A DNA stretch of 64,000 nt from Antedon bifida (GCA_963402885.1 OY727098.1:8790717-8854716), one strand, 5' to 3'. Numbered from the stretch's first letter, positions 21,358-33,832 are shown. Made by a program: numbers and translations. Notes: a model not told the origin generated them from the letters alone.

Positions 21358-21939
21358 ATGTTTAACTTTTTTTTAAATTATACTAAACAAAGTTTATTTT
21401 ACCTTTCAATTATGTTTTTATGACAGTAACTATAAGATCTATCTAAGGTATAATCTTGAACCGCAAGTAACCGAATGTCTACAACCGTACCAGGTTGCCT
21501 GGGAATATCTGGTGTCGTACACCTGTGTTTATCTTTTTAATAATCCTAAAATATAGTCTTTTTTAAATGTTTACATTTTGACAAAATGTGTTTATACTGT
21601 TGATGATAGTATAAGTAAATAAATTCAAACTGTAACCGAAGTTAATCGAAAGTTTTTCAACTAAACTGCCTTGAAAACAACGGTTCTCGTCCGATCATTG
21701 AAGTTAAACAAGTTGTTGTTCAAAGACATGTTTGTTGTTGTATGTTGCTGCTGTGGTGACCGTACAAACGTCACTGTACTACGCGGGCGTCCACTTGTGT
21801 GCGCGTTTGCTTCTTAGCAACAAAGCGGCCTGAAGCTTTTGTACATGCCGCTATTGTGTTATGCTTCTTTGTACAGTGTTATTGTTTCTTTTATATTGTC
21901 TTTTTATTAATTAAAAAACGCCCAACTCAGTAACCGAAT

Positions 21940-22059
21940 GTCTACGACCATACCACGTTGACAACACCGGTTCTCGTCCGATCACCGCAGTTAAACAACG
22001 TCGGGCCTGGTTAGTACTTGGATGGGAGACCGCCTGGGAATACCTGGTGTCGTAGACCT
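21940..22059 (+). rRNA. 5S rRNA: 5S rRNA, class I, C23
   Basis: Lead gene of unit 18, G7 and C23, followed by a short spacer. Confidence 0.93.
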
Positions 22060-22176
22060 ATGTTTAACTTTTTTAAATTATACTAAACAAAATTTGTTTT
22101 ACCTTTCAATTATGTTTTTATGACAGTAACAATAAGATCTATCTAAGGTATAATCTTGAACCGCAAGTAACCGAAT

Positions 22177-22296
22177 GTCTACAACCATACCACGTTGAAA
22201 ACACCGGTTCTCGTCCGATCACCGCAGTTAAACAACGTCGGGCCTGGTTAGTACTAGGATGGGAGACCGCCTGGGAATACCTGGTGTCGTAGACCT
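22177..22296 (+). rRNA. 5S rRNA: 5S rRNA, class II, A80
   Basis: Second gene of unit 18, A7 and A80. Confidence 0.84.
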
Positions 22297-22878
22297 ATGT
22301 TTAACTTTTTTTTAAATTATACTAAACAAAGTTTATTTTACCTTTCAATTATGTTTTTATGACAGTAACTATAAGATCTATCTAAGGTATAATCTTGAAC
22401 CGCAAGTAACCGAATGTCTACAACCGTACCAGGTTGCCTGGGAATATCTGGTGTCGTACACCTGTGTTTATCTATTTAATAATCCTAAAATATAGTCTTT
22501 TTTAAATGTTTACATTTTGACAAAATGTGTTTATACTGTTGATGATAGTATAAGTAAATAAATTCAAACTGTAACCGAAGTTAATCGAAAGTTTTTCAAC
22601 TAAACTGCCTTGAAAACAACGGTTCTCGTCCGATCATTGAAGTTAAACAAGTTGTTGTTCAAAGACATGTTTGTTGTTGTATGTTGCTGCTGTGGTGACC
22701 GTACAAACGTCACTGTACTACGCGGGCGTCCACTTGTGTGCGCGTTTGCTTCTTAGCAACAAAGCGGCCTGAAGCTTTTGTACATGCCGCTATTGTGTTA
22801 TGCTTCTTTGTACAGTGTTATTGTTTCTTTTATATTGTCTTTTTATTAATTAAAAAACGCCCAACTCAGTAACCGAAT

Positions 22879-22998
22879 GTCTACGACCATACCACGTTGA
22901 AAACACCGGTTCTCGTCCGATCACCGCAGTTAAACAACGTCGGGCCTGGTTAGTACTTGGATGGGAGACCGCCTGGGAATACCTGGTGTCGTAGACCT
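22879..22998 (+). rRNA. 5S rRNA: 5S rRNA, class I
   Basis: Lead gene of unit 19, G7; long spacer. Confidence 0.95.
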
Positions 22999-23235
22999 AT
23001 GTTTAACTTTTTTTAAATTATACTAAACAAAGTTTATTTTACCTTTCAATTATGTGTTTCTTGAACAGAAGTGTGTGCAAATACCAAAGTCATGGTTTCA
23101 GCAGCTGCTAATTTGAATCCTAGAAAATGTTCTATAATAAATTCCAAAAGTATTAGGTTATAGGATATATGTGTTTGTAGAGATTAAGACAGTGACTATA
23201 AGATCTCTATAATCTTGAACCGCAAGTTAGCGAAT

Positions 23236-23355
23236 GTCTACAACCATACCACGTTGAAAACACCGGTTCTCGTCCGATCACCGCAGTTAAACAACGTCGG
23301 GCCTGGTTAGTACTTGGATGGGAGACCGCCTGGGAATACCTGGTGTCGTAGACCT
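23236..23355 (+). rRNA. 5S rRNA: 5S rRNA, class II
   Basis: Second gene of unit 19, A7. Confidence 0.88.
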
Positions 23356-23472
23356 ATGTTTAACTTTTTTAAATTATACTAAACAAAATTTGTTTTACCT
23401 TTCAATTATGTTTTTATGACAGCAACAATAAGATCTATCTAAGGTATAATCTTGAACCGCAAGTAACCGAAT

Positions 23473-23592
23473 GTCTACAACCATACCACGTTGAAAACAC
23501 CGGTTCTCGTCCGATCACCGCAGTTAAACAACGTCGGGCCTGGTTAGTACTAGGATGGGAGACCGCCTGGGAATACCTGGTGTCGTAGACCT
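23473..23592 (+). rRNA. 5S rRNA: 5S rRNA, class II, A80
   Basis: Third gene of unit 19, A7 and A80. Confidence 0.84.
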
Positions 23593-23974
23593 ATGTTTAA
23601 CTTTTTTTTAAATTATACTAAACAAAGTTTATTTTACCTTTCAATTATGTTTTTATGACAGTAACTATAAGATCTATCTAAGGTATAATCTTGAACCGCA
23701 AGTAACCGAATGTCTACAACCGTACCAGGTTGCCTGGGAATATCTGGTGTCGTACACCTGTGTTTATCTTTTTAATAATCCTAAAATATAGTCTTTTTTA
23801 AATATTTACATTTTGACAAAATGTGTATATACTGTTGATGATAGTATAAGTAAATAAATTCAAACTGTAACCGAAGTTAATCGAAAGTTTTTCAATTAAA
23901 CTGCCTTGAAAACAACGGTTCTCGTCCGATCATTGAAGTTAAACAAGTTGTTGTTCAAAGACATGTTTGTTGTT

Positions 23975-24675
23975 GTATGTTGCTGCTGTGGTGACCGTAC
24001 AAACGTCACTGTACTACGCGGGCGTCCACTTGTGTGCGCGTTTGCTTCTTAGCAACAAAGCGGCCTGAAGCTTTTGTACATGCCGCTATTGTGTTATGCT
24101 TCTTTGTACAGTGTTATTGTTTCTTTTATATTGTCTTTTTATTAATTAAAAAACGCCCAACTCAGTAACCGAATGTCTACGACCATACCACGTTGAAAAC
24201 ACCGGTTCTCGTCCGATCACCGCAGTTAAACAACGTCGGGCCTGGTTAGTACTTGGATGGGAGACCGCCTGGGAATACCTGGTGTCGTAGACCTATGTTT
24301 AACTTTTTTTAAATTATACTAAACAAAGTTTATTTTACCTTTCAATTATGTTTTTATGACAGTAACTATAAGATCTATCTAAGGTATAATCTTGAACCGC
24401 AAGTAACCGAATGTCTACAACCGTACCAGGTTGCCTGGGAATATCTGGTGTCGTACACCTGTGTTTATCTTTTTAATAATCCTAAAATATAGTCTTTTTT
24501 AAATATTTACATTTTGACAAAATGTGTATATACTGTTGATGATAGTATAAGTAAATAAATTCAAACTGTAACCGAAGTTAATCGAAAGTTTTTCAATTAA
24601 ACTGCCTTGAAAACAACGGTTCTCGTCCGATCATTGAAGTTAAACAAGTTGTTGTTCAAAGACATGTTTGTTGTT
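23975..24675 (+). repeat. Array unit 20 (701 bp, minimal)
   Basis: A 23975-24174 (G58); a single 5S; E 24413-24460; F 24577-24654. The smallest complete unit. Confidence 0.9.
24175..24294 (+). rRNA. 5S rRNA: 5S rRNA, class I
   Basis: Only 5S gene of unit 20, G7; short spacer leads directly to E. Confidence 0.95.
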
Positions 24676-24875
24676 GTATGTTGCTGCTGTGGTGACCGTA
24701 CAAACGTCACTGTACTACGCGGGCGTCCACTTGTGTGCGCGTTTGCTTCTTAGCAACAAAGCGGCCTGAAGCTTTTGTACATGCCGCTATTGTGTTATGC
24801 TTCTTTGTACAGTGTTATTGTTTCTTTTATATTGTCTTTTTATTAATTAAAAAACGCCCAACTCAGTAACCGAAT

Positions 24876-24995
24876 GTCTACGACCATACCACGTTGAAAA
24901 CACCGGTTCTCGTCCGATCACCGCAGTTAAACAACGTCGGGCCTGGTTAGTACTTGGATGGGAGACCGCCTGGGAATACCTGGTGTCGTAGACCT
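24876..24995 (+). rRNA. 5S rRNA: 5S rRNA, class I
   Basis: Lead gene of unit 21, G7; long spacer. Confidence 0.95.
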
Positions 24996-25232
24996 ATGTT
25001 TAACTTTTTTTAAATTATACTAAACAAAGTTTATTTTACCTTTCAATTATGTGTTTCTTGAACAGAAGTGTGTGCAAATACAAAAGTCATGGTTTCAGCA
25101 GCTGCTAATTTGAATCCTAGAAAATGTTCTATAATAAATTCCAAAAGTATTAGGTTATAGGATATATGTGTTTGTAGAGATTAAGACAGTGACTATAAGA
25201 TCTCTATAATCTTGAACCGCAAGTTAACGAAT

Positions 25233-25352
25233 GTCTACAACCATACCACGTTGAAAACACCGGTTCTCGTCCGATCACCGCAGTTAAACAACGTCGGGCC
25301 TGGTTAGTACTTGGATGGGAGACCGCCTGGGAATACCTGGTGTCGTAGACCT
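25233..25352 (+). rRNA. 5S rRNA: 5S rRNA, class II
   Basis: Second gene of unit 21, A7. Confidence 0.88.
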
Positions 25353-25469
25353 ATGTTTAACTTTTTTAAATTATACTAAACAAAATTTGTTTTACCTTTC
25401 AATTATGTTTTTATGACAGTAACAATAAGATCTATCTAAGGTATAATCTTGAACCGCAAGTAACCGAAT

Positions 25470-25589
25470 GTCTACAACCATACCACGTTGAAAACACCGG
25501 TTCTCGTCCGATCACCGCAGTTAAACAACGTCGGGCCTGGTTAGTACTTGGATGGGAGACCGCCTGGGAATACCTGGTGTCGTAGACCT
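25470..25589 (+). rRNA. 5S rRNA: 5S rRNA, class II
   Basis: Third gene of unit 21, A7. Confidence 0.88.
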
Positions 25590-26171
25590 ATGTTTAACTT
25601 TTTTTTAAATTATACTAAACAAAGTTTATTTTACCTTTCAATTATGTTTTTATGACAGTAACTATAAGATCTATCTAAGGTATAATCTTGAACCGCAAGT
25701 AACCGAATGTCTACAACCGTACCAGGTTGCCTGGGAATATCTGGTGTCGTACACCTGTGTTTATCTTTTTAATAATCCTAAAATATAGTCTTTTTTAAAT
25801 GTTTACATTTTGACAAAATGTGTTTATACTGTTGATGATAGTATAAGTAAATAAATTCAAACTGTAACCGAAGTTAATCGAAAGTTTTTCAACTAAACTG
25901 CCTTGAAAACAACGGTTCTCGTCCGATCATTGAAGTTAAACAAGTTGTTGTTCAAAGACATGTTTGTTGTTGTATGTTGCTGCTGTGGTGACCGTACAAA
26001 CGTCACTGTACTACGCGGGCGTCCACTTGTGTGCGCGTTTGCTTCTTAGCAACAAAGCGGCCTGAAGCTTTTGTACATGCCGCTATTGTGTTATGCTTCT
26101 TTGTACAGTGTTATTGTTTCTTTTATATTGTCTTTTTATTAATTAAAAAACGCCCAACTCAGTAACCGAAT

Positions 26172-26291
26172 GTCTACGACCATACCACGTTGACAACACC
26201 GGTTCTCGTCCGATCACCGCAGTTAAACAACGTCGGGCCTGGTTAGTACTTGGATGGGAGACCGCCTGGGAATACCTGGTGTCGTAGACCT
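26172..26291 (+). rRNA. 5S rRNA: 5S rRNA, class I, C23
   Basis: Lead gene of unit 22, G7 and C23; long spacer. Confidence 0.93.
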
Positions 26292-26528
26292 ATGTTTAAC
26301 TTTTTTTAAATTATACTAAACAAAGTTTATTTTACCTTTCAATTATGTGTTTCTTGAACAGAAGTGTGTGCAAATACCAAAGTCATGGTTTCAGCAGCTG
26401 CTAATTTGAATCCTAGAAAATGTTCTATAATAAATTCCAAAAGTATTAGGTTATAGGATATATGTGTTTGTAGAGATTAAGACAGTGACTATAAGATCTC
26501 TATAATCTTGAACCGCAAGTAACCGAAT

Positions 26529-26648
26529 GTCTACAACCATACCACGTTGAAAACACCGGTTCTCGTCCGATCACCGCAGTTAAACAACGTCGGGCCTGGT
26601 TAGTACTAGGATGGGAGACCGCCTGGGAATACCTGGTGTCGTAGACCT
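26529..26648 (+). rRNA. 5S rRNA: 5S rRNA, class II, A80
   Basis: Second gene of unit 22, A7 and A80. Confidence 0.84.
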
Positions 26649-27230
26649 ATGTTTAACTTTTTTTTAAATTATACTAAACAAAGTTTATTTTACCTTTCAA
26701 TTATGTTTTTATGACAGTAACTATAAGATCTATCTAAGGTATAATCTTGAACCGCAAGTAACCGAATGTCTACAACCGTACCAGGTTGCCTGGGAATATC
26801 TGGTGTCGTACACCTGTGTTTATCTTTTTAATAATCCTAAAATATAGTCTTTTTTAAATGTTTACATTTTGACAAAATGTGTTTATACTGTTGATGATAG
26901 TATAAGTAAATAAATTCAAACGGTAACCGAAGTTAATCGAAAGTTTTTCAATTAAACTGCCTTGAAAACAACGGTTCTCGTCCGATCATTGAAGTTAAAC
27001 AAGTTGTTGTTCAAAGACATGTTTGTTGTTGTATGTTGCTGCTGTGGTGACCGTACAAACGTCACTGTACTACGCGGGCGTCCACTTGTGTGCGCGTTTG
27101 CTTCTTAGCAACAAAGCGGCCTGAAGCTTTTGTACATGCCGCTATTGTGTTATGCTTCTTTGTACAGTGTTATTGTTTCTTTTATATTGTCTTTTTATTA
27201 ATTAAAAAACGCCCAACTCAGTAACCGAAT

Positions 27231-27350
27231 GTCTACGACCATACCACGTTGAAAACACCGGTTCTCGTCCGATCACCGCAGTTAAACAACGTCGGGCCTG
27301 GTTAGTACTTGGATGGGAGACCGCCTGGGAATACCTGGTGTCGTAGACCT
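27231..27350 (+). rRNA. 5S rRNA: 5S rRNA, class I
   Basis: Lead gene of unit 23, G7; long spacer. Confidence 0.95.
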
Positions 27351-27587
27351 ATGTTTAACTTTTTTTAAATTATACTAAACAAAGTTTATTTTACCTTTCA
27401 ATTATGTGTTTCTTGAACAGAAGTGTGTGCAAATACAAAAGTCATGGTTTCAGCAGCTGCTAATTTGAATCCTAGAAAATGTTCTATAATAAATTCCAAA
27501 AGTATTAGGTTATAGGATATATGTGTTTGTAGAGATTAAGACAGTGACTATAAGATCTCTATAATCTTGAACCGCAAGTTAACGAAT

Positions 27588-27707
27588 GTCTACAACCATA
27601 CCACGTTGAAAACACCGGTTCTCGTCCGATCACCGCAGTTAAACAACGTCGGGCCTGGTTAGTACTTGGATGGGAGACCGCCTGGGAATACCTGGTGTCG
27701 TAGACCT
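27588..27707 (+). rRNA. 5S rRNA: 5S rRNA, class II
   Basis: Second gene of unit 23, A7. Confidence 0.88.
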
Positions 27708-28287
27708 ATGTTTAACTTTTTTAAATTATACTAAACAAAATTTGTTTTACCTTTCAATTATGTTTTTATGACAGTAACTATAAGATCTATCTAAGGTATA
27801 ATCTTGAACCGCAAGTAACCGAATGTCTACAACCGTACCAGGTTGCCTGGGAATATCTGGTGTCGTACACCTGTGTTTATCTTTTTAATAATCCTAAAAT
27901 ATAGTCTTTTTTAAATGTTTACATTTTGACAAAATGTGTTTATACTGTTGATGATAGTATAAGTAAATAAATTCAAACTGTAACCGAAGTTAATCGAAAG
28001 TTTTTCAACTAAACTGCCTTGAAAACAACGGTTCTCGTCCGATCATTGAAGTTAAACAAGTTGTTGTTCAAAGACATGTTTGTTGTTGTATGTTGCTGCT
28101 GTGGTGACCGTACAAACGTCACTGTACTACGCGGGCGTCCACTTGTGTGCGCGTTTGCTTCTTAGCAACAAAGCGGCCTGAAGCTTTTGTACATGCCGCT
28201 ATTGTGTTATGCTTCTTTGTACAGTGTTATTGTTTCTTTTATATTGTCTTTTTATTAATTAAAAAACGCCCAACTCAGTAACCGAAT

Positions 28288-28407
28288 GTCTACGACCATA
28301 CCACGTTGACAACACCGGTTCTCGTCCGATCACCGCAGTTAAACAACGTCGGGCCTGGTTAGTACTTGGATGGGAGACCGCCTGGGAATACCTGGTGTCG
28401 TAGACCT
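28288..28407 (+). rRNA. 5S rRNA: 5S rRNA, class I, C23
   Basis: Lead gene of unit 24, G7 and C23; long spacer. Confidence 0.93.
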
Positions 28408-28644
28408 ATGTTTAACTTTTTTTAAATTATACTAAACAAAGTTTATTTTACCTTTCAATTATGTGTTTCTTGAACAGAAGTGTGTGCAAATACCAAAGTC
28501 ATGGTTTCAGCAGCTGCTAATTTGAATCCTAGAAAATGTTCTATAATAAATTCCAAAAGTATTAGGTTATAGGATATATGTGTTTGTAGAGATTAAGACA
28601 GTGACTATAAGATCTCTATAATCTTGAACCGCAAGTAACCGAAT

Positions 28645-28764
28645 GTCTACAACCATACCACGTTGAAAACACCGGTTCTCGTCCGATCACCGCAGTTAAA
28701 CAACGTCGGGCCTGGTTAGTACTAGGATGGGAGACCGCCTGGGAATACCTGGTGTCGTAGACCT
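28645..28764 (+). rRNA. 5S rRNA: 5S rRNA, class II, A80
   Basis: Second gene of unit 24, A7 and A80. Confidence 0.84.
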
Positions 28765-29346
28765 ATGTTTAACTTTTTTTTAAATTATACTAAACAAAGT
28801 TTATTTTACCTTTCAATTATGTTTTTATGACAGTAACTATAAGATCTATCTAAGGTATAATCTTGAACCGCAAGTAACCGAATGTCTACAACCGTACCAG
28901 GTTGCCTGGGAATATCTGGTGTCGTACACCTGTGTTTATCTTTTTAATAATCCTAAAATATAGTCTTTTTTAAATGTTTACATTTTGACAAAATGTGTTT
29001 ATACTGTTGATGATAGTATAAGTAAATAAATTCAAACTGTAACCGAAGTTAATCGAAAGTTTTTCAATTAAACTGCCTTGAAAACAACGGTTCTCGTCCG
29101 ATCATTGAAGTTAAACAAGTTGTTGTTCAAAGACATGTTTGTTGTTGTATGTTGCTGCTGTGGTGACCGTACAAACGTCACTGTACTACGCGGGCGTCCA
29201 CTTCTGTGCGCGTTTGCTTCTTAGCAACAAAGCGGCCTGAAGCTTTTGTACATGCCGCTATTGTGTTATGCTTCTTTGTACAGTGTTATTGTTTCTTTTA
29301 TATTGTCTTTTTATTAATTAAAAAACGCCCAACTCAGTAACCGAAT

Positions 29347-29466
29347 GTCTACGACCATACCACGTTGAAAACACCGGTTCTCGTCCGATCACCGCAGTTA
29401 AACAACGTCGGGCCTGGTTAGTACTTGGATGGGAGACCGCCTGGGAATACCTGGTGTCGTAGACCT
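29347..29466 (+). rRNA. 5S rRNA: 5S rRNA, class I
   Basis: Lead gene of unit 25, G7; long spacer. Confidence 0.95.
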
Positions 29467-29703
29467 ATGTTTAACTTTTTTTAAATTATACTAAACAAAG
29501 TTTATTTTACCTTTCAATTATGTGTTTCTTGAACAGAAGTGTGTGCAAATACAAAAGTCATGGTTTCAGCAGCTGCTAATTTGAATCCTAGAAAATGTTC
29601 TATAATAAATTCCAAAAGTATTAGGTTATAGGATATATGTGTTTGTAGAGATTAAGACAGTGACTATAAGATCTCTATAATCTTGAACCGCAAGTTAACG
29701 AAT

Positions 29704-29823
29704 GTCTACAACCATACCACGTTGAAAACACCGGTTCTCGTCCGATCACCGCAGTTAAACAACGTCGGGCCTGGTTAGTACTTGGATGGGAGACCGCCTG
29801 GGAATACCTGGTGTCGTAGACCT
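29704..29823 (+). rRNA. 5S rRNA: 5S rRNA, class II
   Basis: Second gene of unit 25, A7. Confidence 0.88.
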
Positions 29824-30407
29824 ATGTTTAACTTTTTTAAATTATACTAAACAAAATTTGTTTTACCTTTCAATTATGTTTTTATGACAGTAACAATAAG
29901 ATCTATCTAAGGTATAATCTTGAACCGCAAGTAACCGAATGTCTACAACCGTACCAGGTTGCCTGGGAATATCTGGTGTCGTACACCTGTGTTTATCTTT
30001 TTAATAATCCTAAAATATATATAGTCTTTTTTAAATGTTTACATTTTGACAAAATGTGTTTATACTGTTGATGATAGTATAAGTAAATAAATTCAAACTG
30101 TAACCGAAGTTAATCGAAAGTTTTTCAATTAAACTGCCTTGAAAACAACGGTTCTCGTCCGATCATTGAAGTTAAACAAGTTGTTGTTCAAAGACATGTT
30201 TGTTGTTGTATGTTGCTGCTGTGGTGACCGTACAAACGTCACTGTACTACGCGGGCGTCCACTTCTGTGCGCGTTTGCTTCTTAGCAACAAAGCGGCCTG
30301 AAGCTTTTGTACATGCCGCTATTGTGTTATGCTTCTTTGTACAGTGTTATTGTTTCTTTTATATTGTCTTTTTATTAATTAAAAAACGCCCAACTCAGTA
30401 ACCGAAT

Positions 30408-30527
30408 GTCTACGACCATACCACGTTGAAAACACCGGTTCTCGTCCGATCACCGCAGTTAAACAACGTCGGGCCTGGTTAGTACTTGGATGGGAGACCG
30501 CCTGGGAATACCTGGTGTCGTAGACCT
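30408..30527 (+). rRNA. 5S rRNA: 5S rRNA, class I
   Basis: Lead gene of unit 26, G7; long spacer. Confidence 0.95.
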
Positions 30528-30764
30528 ATGTTTAACTTTTTTTAAATTATACTAAACAAAGTTTATTTTACCTTTCAATTATGTGTTTCTTGAACAGAAG
30601 TGTGTGCAAATACCAAAGTCATGGTTTCAGCAGCTGCTAATTTGAATCCTAGAAAATGTTCTATAATAAATTCCAAAAGTATTAGGTTATAGGATATATG
30701 TGTTTGTAGAGATTAAGACAGTGACTATAAGATCTCTATAATCTTGAACCGGAAGTTAACGAAT

Positions 30765-30884
30765 GTCTACAACCATACCACGTTGAAAACACCGGTTCTC
30801 GTCCGATCACCGCAGTTAAACAACGTCGGGCCTGGTTAGTACTTGGATGGGAGACCGCCTGGGAATACCTGGTGTCGTAGACCT
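30765..30884 (+). rRNA. 5S rRNA: 5S rRNA, class II
   Basis: Second gene of unit 26, A7; CCGGAAG mark upstream. Confidence 0.88.
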
Positions 30885-31001
30885 ATGTTTAACTTTTTTA
30901 AATTATACTAAACAAAATTTGTTTTACCTTTCAATTATGTTTTTATGACAGTAACAATAAGATCTATCTAAGGTATAATCTTGAACCGCAAGTAACCGAA
31001 T

Positions 31002-31121
31002 GTCTACAACCATACCACGTTGAAAACACCGGTTCTCGTCCGATCACCGCAGTTAAACAACGTCGGGCCTGGTTAGTACTTGGATGGGAGACCGCCTGGG
31101 AATACCTGGTGTCGTAGACCT
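31002..31121 (+). rRNA. 5S rRNA: 5S rRNA, class II
   Basis: Third gene of unit 26, A7. Confidence 0.88.
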
Positions 31122-31240
31122 ATGTTTAACTTTTTTTTAAATTATACTAAACAAAGTTTATTTTACCTTTCAATTATGTTTTTATGACAGTAACTATAAG
31201 ATCTATCTAAGGTATAATCTTGAACCGCAAGTAACCGAAT

Positions 31241-31360
31241 GTCTACAACCGTACCACGTTGAAAACACCGGTTCTCGTCCGATCACCGCAGTTAAACAAC
31301 GTCGGGCCTGGTTAGTACTTGGATGGGAGACCGCCTGGGAATACCTGGTGTCGTAGACCT
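31241..31360 (+). rRNA. 5S rRNA: 5S rRNA, class II, G11
   Basis: Fourth gene of unit 26, A7 and G11. Confidence 0.87.
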
Positions 31361-31942
31361 ATGTTTAACTTTTTTTTAAATTATACTAAACAAAGTTTAT
31401 TTTACCTTTCAATTATGTTTTTATGACAGTAACTATAAGATCTATCTAAGGTATAATCTTGAACCGCAAGTAACCGAATGTCTACAACCGTACCAGGTTG
31501 CCTGGGAATATCTGGTGTCGTACACCTGTGTTTATCTTTTTAATAATCCTAAAATATAGTCTTTTTTAAATGTTTACATTTTGACAAAATGTGTTTATAC
31601 TGTTGATGATAGTATAAGTAAATAAATTCAAACTGTAACCGAAGTTAATCGAAAGTTTTTCAACTAAACTGCCTTGAAAACAACGGTTCTCGTCCGATCA
31701 TTGAAGTTAAACAAGTTGTTGTTCAAAGACATGTTTGTTGTTGTATGTTGCTGCTGTGGTGACCGTACAAACGTCACTGTACTACGCGGGCGTCCACTTG
31801 TGTGCGCGTTTGCTTCTTAGCAACAAAGCGGCCTGAAGCTTTTGTACATGCCGCTATTGTGTTATGCTTCTTTGTACAGTGTTATTGTTTCTTTTATATT
31901 GTCTTTTTATTAATTAAAAAACGCCCAACTCAGTAACCGAAT

Positions 31943-32062
31943 GTCTACGACCATACCACGTTGAAAACACCGGTTCTCGTCCGATCACCGCAGTTAAACA
32001 ACGTCGGGCCTGGTTAGTACTTGGATGGGAGACCGCCTGGGAATACCTGGTGTCGTAGACCT
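31943..32062 (+). rRNA. 5S rRNA: 5S rRNA, class I
   Basis: Lead gene of unit 27, G7; long spacer. Confidence 0.95.
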
Positions 32063-32299
32063 ATGTTTAACTTTTTTTAAATTATACTAAACAAAGTTTA
32101 TTTTACCTTTCAATTATGTGTTTCTTGAACAGAAGTGTGTGCAAATACAAAAGTCATGGTTTCAGCAGCTGCTAATTTGAATCCTAGAAAATGTTCTATA
32201 ATAAATTCCAAAAGTATTAGGTTATAGGATATATGTGTTTGTAGAGATTAAGACAGTGACTATAAGATCTCTATAATCTTGAACCGCAAGTTAACGAAT

Positions 32300-32419
32300 G
32301 TCTACAACCATACCACGTTGAAAACACCGGTTCTCGTCCGATCACCGCAGTTAAACAACGTCGGGCCTGGTTAGTACTTGGATGGGAGACCGCCTGGGAA
32401 TACCTGGTGTCGTAGACCT
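32300..32419 (+). rRNA. 5S rRNA: 5S rRNA, class II
   Basis: Second gene of unit 27, A7. Confidence 0.88.
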
Positions 32420-32536
32420 ATGTTTAACTTTTTTAAATTATACTAAACAAAATTTGTTTTACATTTCAATTATGTTTTTATGACAGTAACAATAAGATCT
32501 ATCTAAGGTATAATCTTGAACCGCAAGTAACCGAAT

Positions 32537-32656
32537 GTCTACAACCATACCACGTTGAAAACACCGGTTCTCGTCCGATCACCGCAGTTAAACAACGTCG
32601 GGCCTGGTTAGTACTTGGATGGGAGACCGCCTGGGAATACCTGGTGTCGTAGACCT
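32537..32656 (+). rRNA. 5S rRNA: 5S rRNA, class II
   Basis: Third gene of unit 27, A7. Confidence 0.88.
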
Positions 32657-33238
32657 ATGTTTAACTTTTTTTTAAATTATACTAAACAAAGTTTATTTTA
32701 CCTTTCAATTATGTTTTTATGACAGTAACTATAAGATCTATCTAAGGTATAATCTTGAACCGCAAGTAACCGAATGTCTACAACCGTACCAGGTTGCCTG
32801 GGAATATCTGGTGTCGTACACCTGTGTTTATCTTTTTAATAATCCTAAAATATAGTCTTTTTTAAATGTTTACATTTTGACAAAATGTGTTTATACTGTT
32901 GATGATAGTATAAGTAAATAAATTCAAACTGTAACCGAAGTTAATCGAAAGTTTTTCAACTAAACTGCCTTGAAAACAACGGTTCTCGTCCGATCATTGA
33001 AGTTAAACAAGTTGTTGTTCAAAGACATGTTTGTTGTTGTATGTTGCTGCTGTGGTGACCGTACAAACGTCACTGTACTACGCGGGCGTCCACTTGTGTG
33101 CGCGTTTGCTTCTTAGCAACAAAGCGGCCTGAAGCTTTTGTACATGCCGCTATTGTGTTATGCTTCTTTGTACAGTGTTATTGTTTCTTTTATATTGTCT
33201 TTTTATTAATTAAAAAACGCCCAACTCAGTAACCGAAT

Positions 33239-33358
33239 GTCTACGACCATACCACGTTGACAACACCGGTTCTCGTCCGATCACCGCAGTTAAACAACGT
33301 CGGGCCTGGTTAGTACTTGGATGGGAGACCGCCTGGGAATACCTGGTGTCGTAGACCT
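33239..33358 (+). rRNA. 5S rRNA: 5S rRNA, class I, C23
   Basis: Lead gene of unit 28, G7 and C23; long spacer. Confidence 0.93.
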
Positions 33359-33595
33359 ATGTTTAACTTTTTTTAAATTATACTAAACAAAGTTTATTTT
33401 ACCTTTCAATTATGTGTTTCTTGAACAGAAGTGTGTGCAAATACCAAAGTCATGGTTTCAGCAGCTGCTAATTTGAATCCTAGAAAATGTTCTATAATAA
33501 ATTCCAAAAGTATTAGGTTATAGGATATATGTGTTTGTAGAGATTAAGACAGTGACTATAAGATCTCTATAATCTTGAACCGCAAGTTAGCGAAT

Positions 33596-33715
33596 GTCTA
33601 CAACCATACCACGTCGAAAACACCGGTTCTCGTCCGATCACCGCAGTTAAACAACGTCGGGCCTGGTTAGTACTTGGATGGGAGACCGCCTGGGAATACC
33701 TGGTGTCGTAGACCT
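33596..33715 (+). rRNA. 5S rRNA: 5S rRNA, class II, C20
   Basis: Second gene of unit 28, A7 and C20. Confidence 0.86.
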
Positions 33716-33832
33716 ATGTTTAACTTTTTTAAATTATACTAAACAAAATTTGTTTTACCTTTCAATTATGTTTTTATGACAGTAACAATAAGATCTATCT
33801 AAGGTATAATCTTGAACCGCAAGTAACCGAAT

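Larger units (their letters stand above)
20444..21739 (+). repeat. Array unit 17 (1296 bp)
   Basis: A 20444-20643 (G58); three 5S; E 21477-21524; F 21641-21718. Confidence 0.9.
21740..22678 (+). repeat. Array unit 18 (939 bp)
   Basis: A 21740-21939 (G58); two 5S, no long spacer; E 22416-22463; F 22580-22657. Confidence 0.9.
22679..23974 (+). repeat. Array unit 19 (1296 bp)
   Basis: A 22679-22878 (G58); three 5S; E 23712-23759; F 23876-23953. AAATATTTAC and TGTGTATATAC variants after E, shared with unit 20. Confidence 0.9.
24676..25971 (+). repeat. Array unit 21 (1296 bp)
   Basis: A 24676-24875 (G58); three 5S; E 25709-25756; F 25873-25950. Confidence 0.9.
25972..27030 (+). repeat. Array unit 22 (1059 bp)
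   Basis: A 25972-26171 (G58); two 5S; E 26768-26815; F 26932-27009. The long spacer ends in GTAACCGAAT, the short-spacer form. Confidence 0.9.
27031..28087 (+). repeat. Array unit 23 (1057 bp)
   Basis: A 27031-27230 (G58); two 5S; E 27825-27872; F 27989-28066. Confidence 0.9.
28088..29146 (+). repeat. Array unit 24 (1059 bp)
   Basis: A 28088-28287 (G58); two 5S; E 28884-28931; F 29048-29125. Same form as unit 22. Confidence 0.9.
29147..30207 (+). repeat. Array unit 25 (1061 bp)
   Basis: A 29147-29346 (C58); two 5S; E 29941-29988; F 30109-30186. Carries the same 4-bp TA expansion as unit 5. Confidence 0.9.
30208..31742 (+). repeat. Array unit 26 (1535 bp)
   Basis: A 30208-30407 (C58); four 5S; E 31480-31527; F 31644-31721. 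Follows unit 25 as unit 6 follows unit 5. Confidence 0.9.
31743..33038 (+). repeat. Array unit 27 (1296 bp)
   Basis: A 31743-31942 (G58); three 5S; E 32776-32823; F 32940-33017. Confidence 0.9.
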
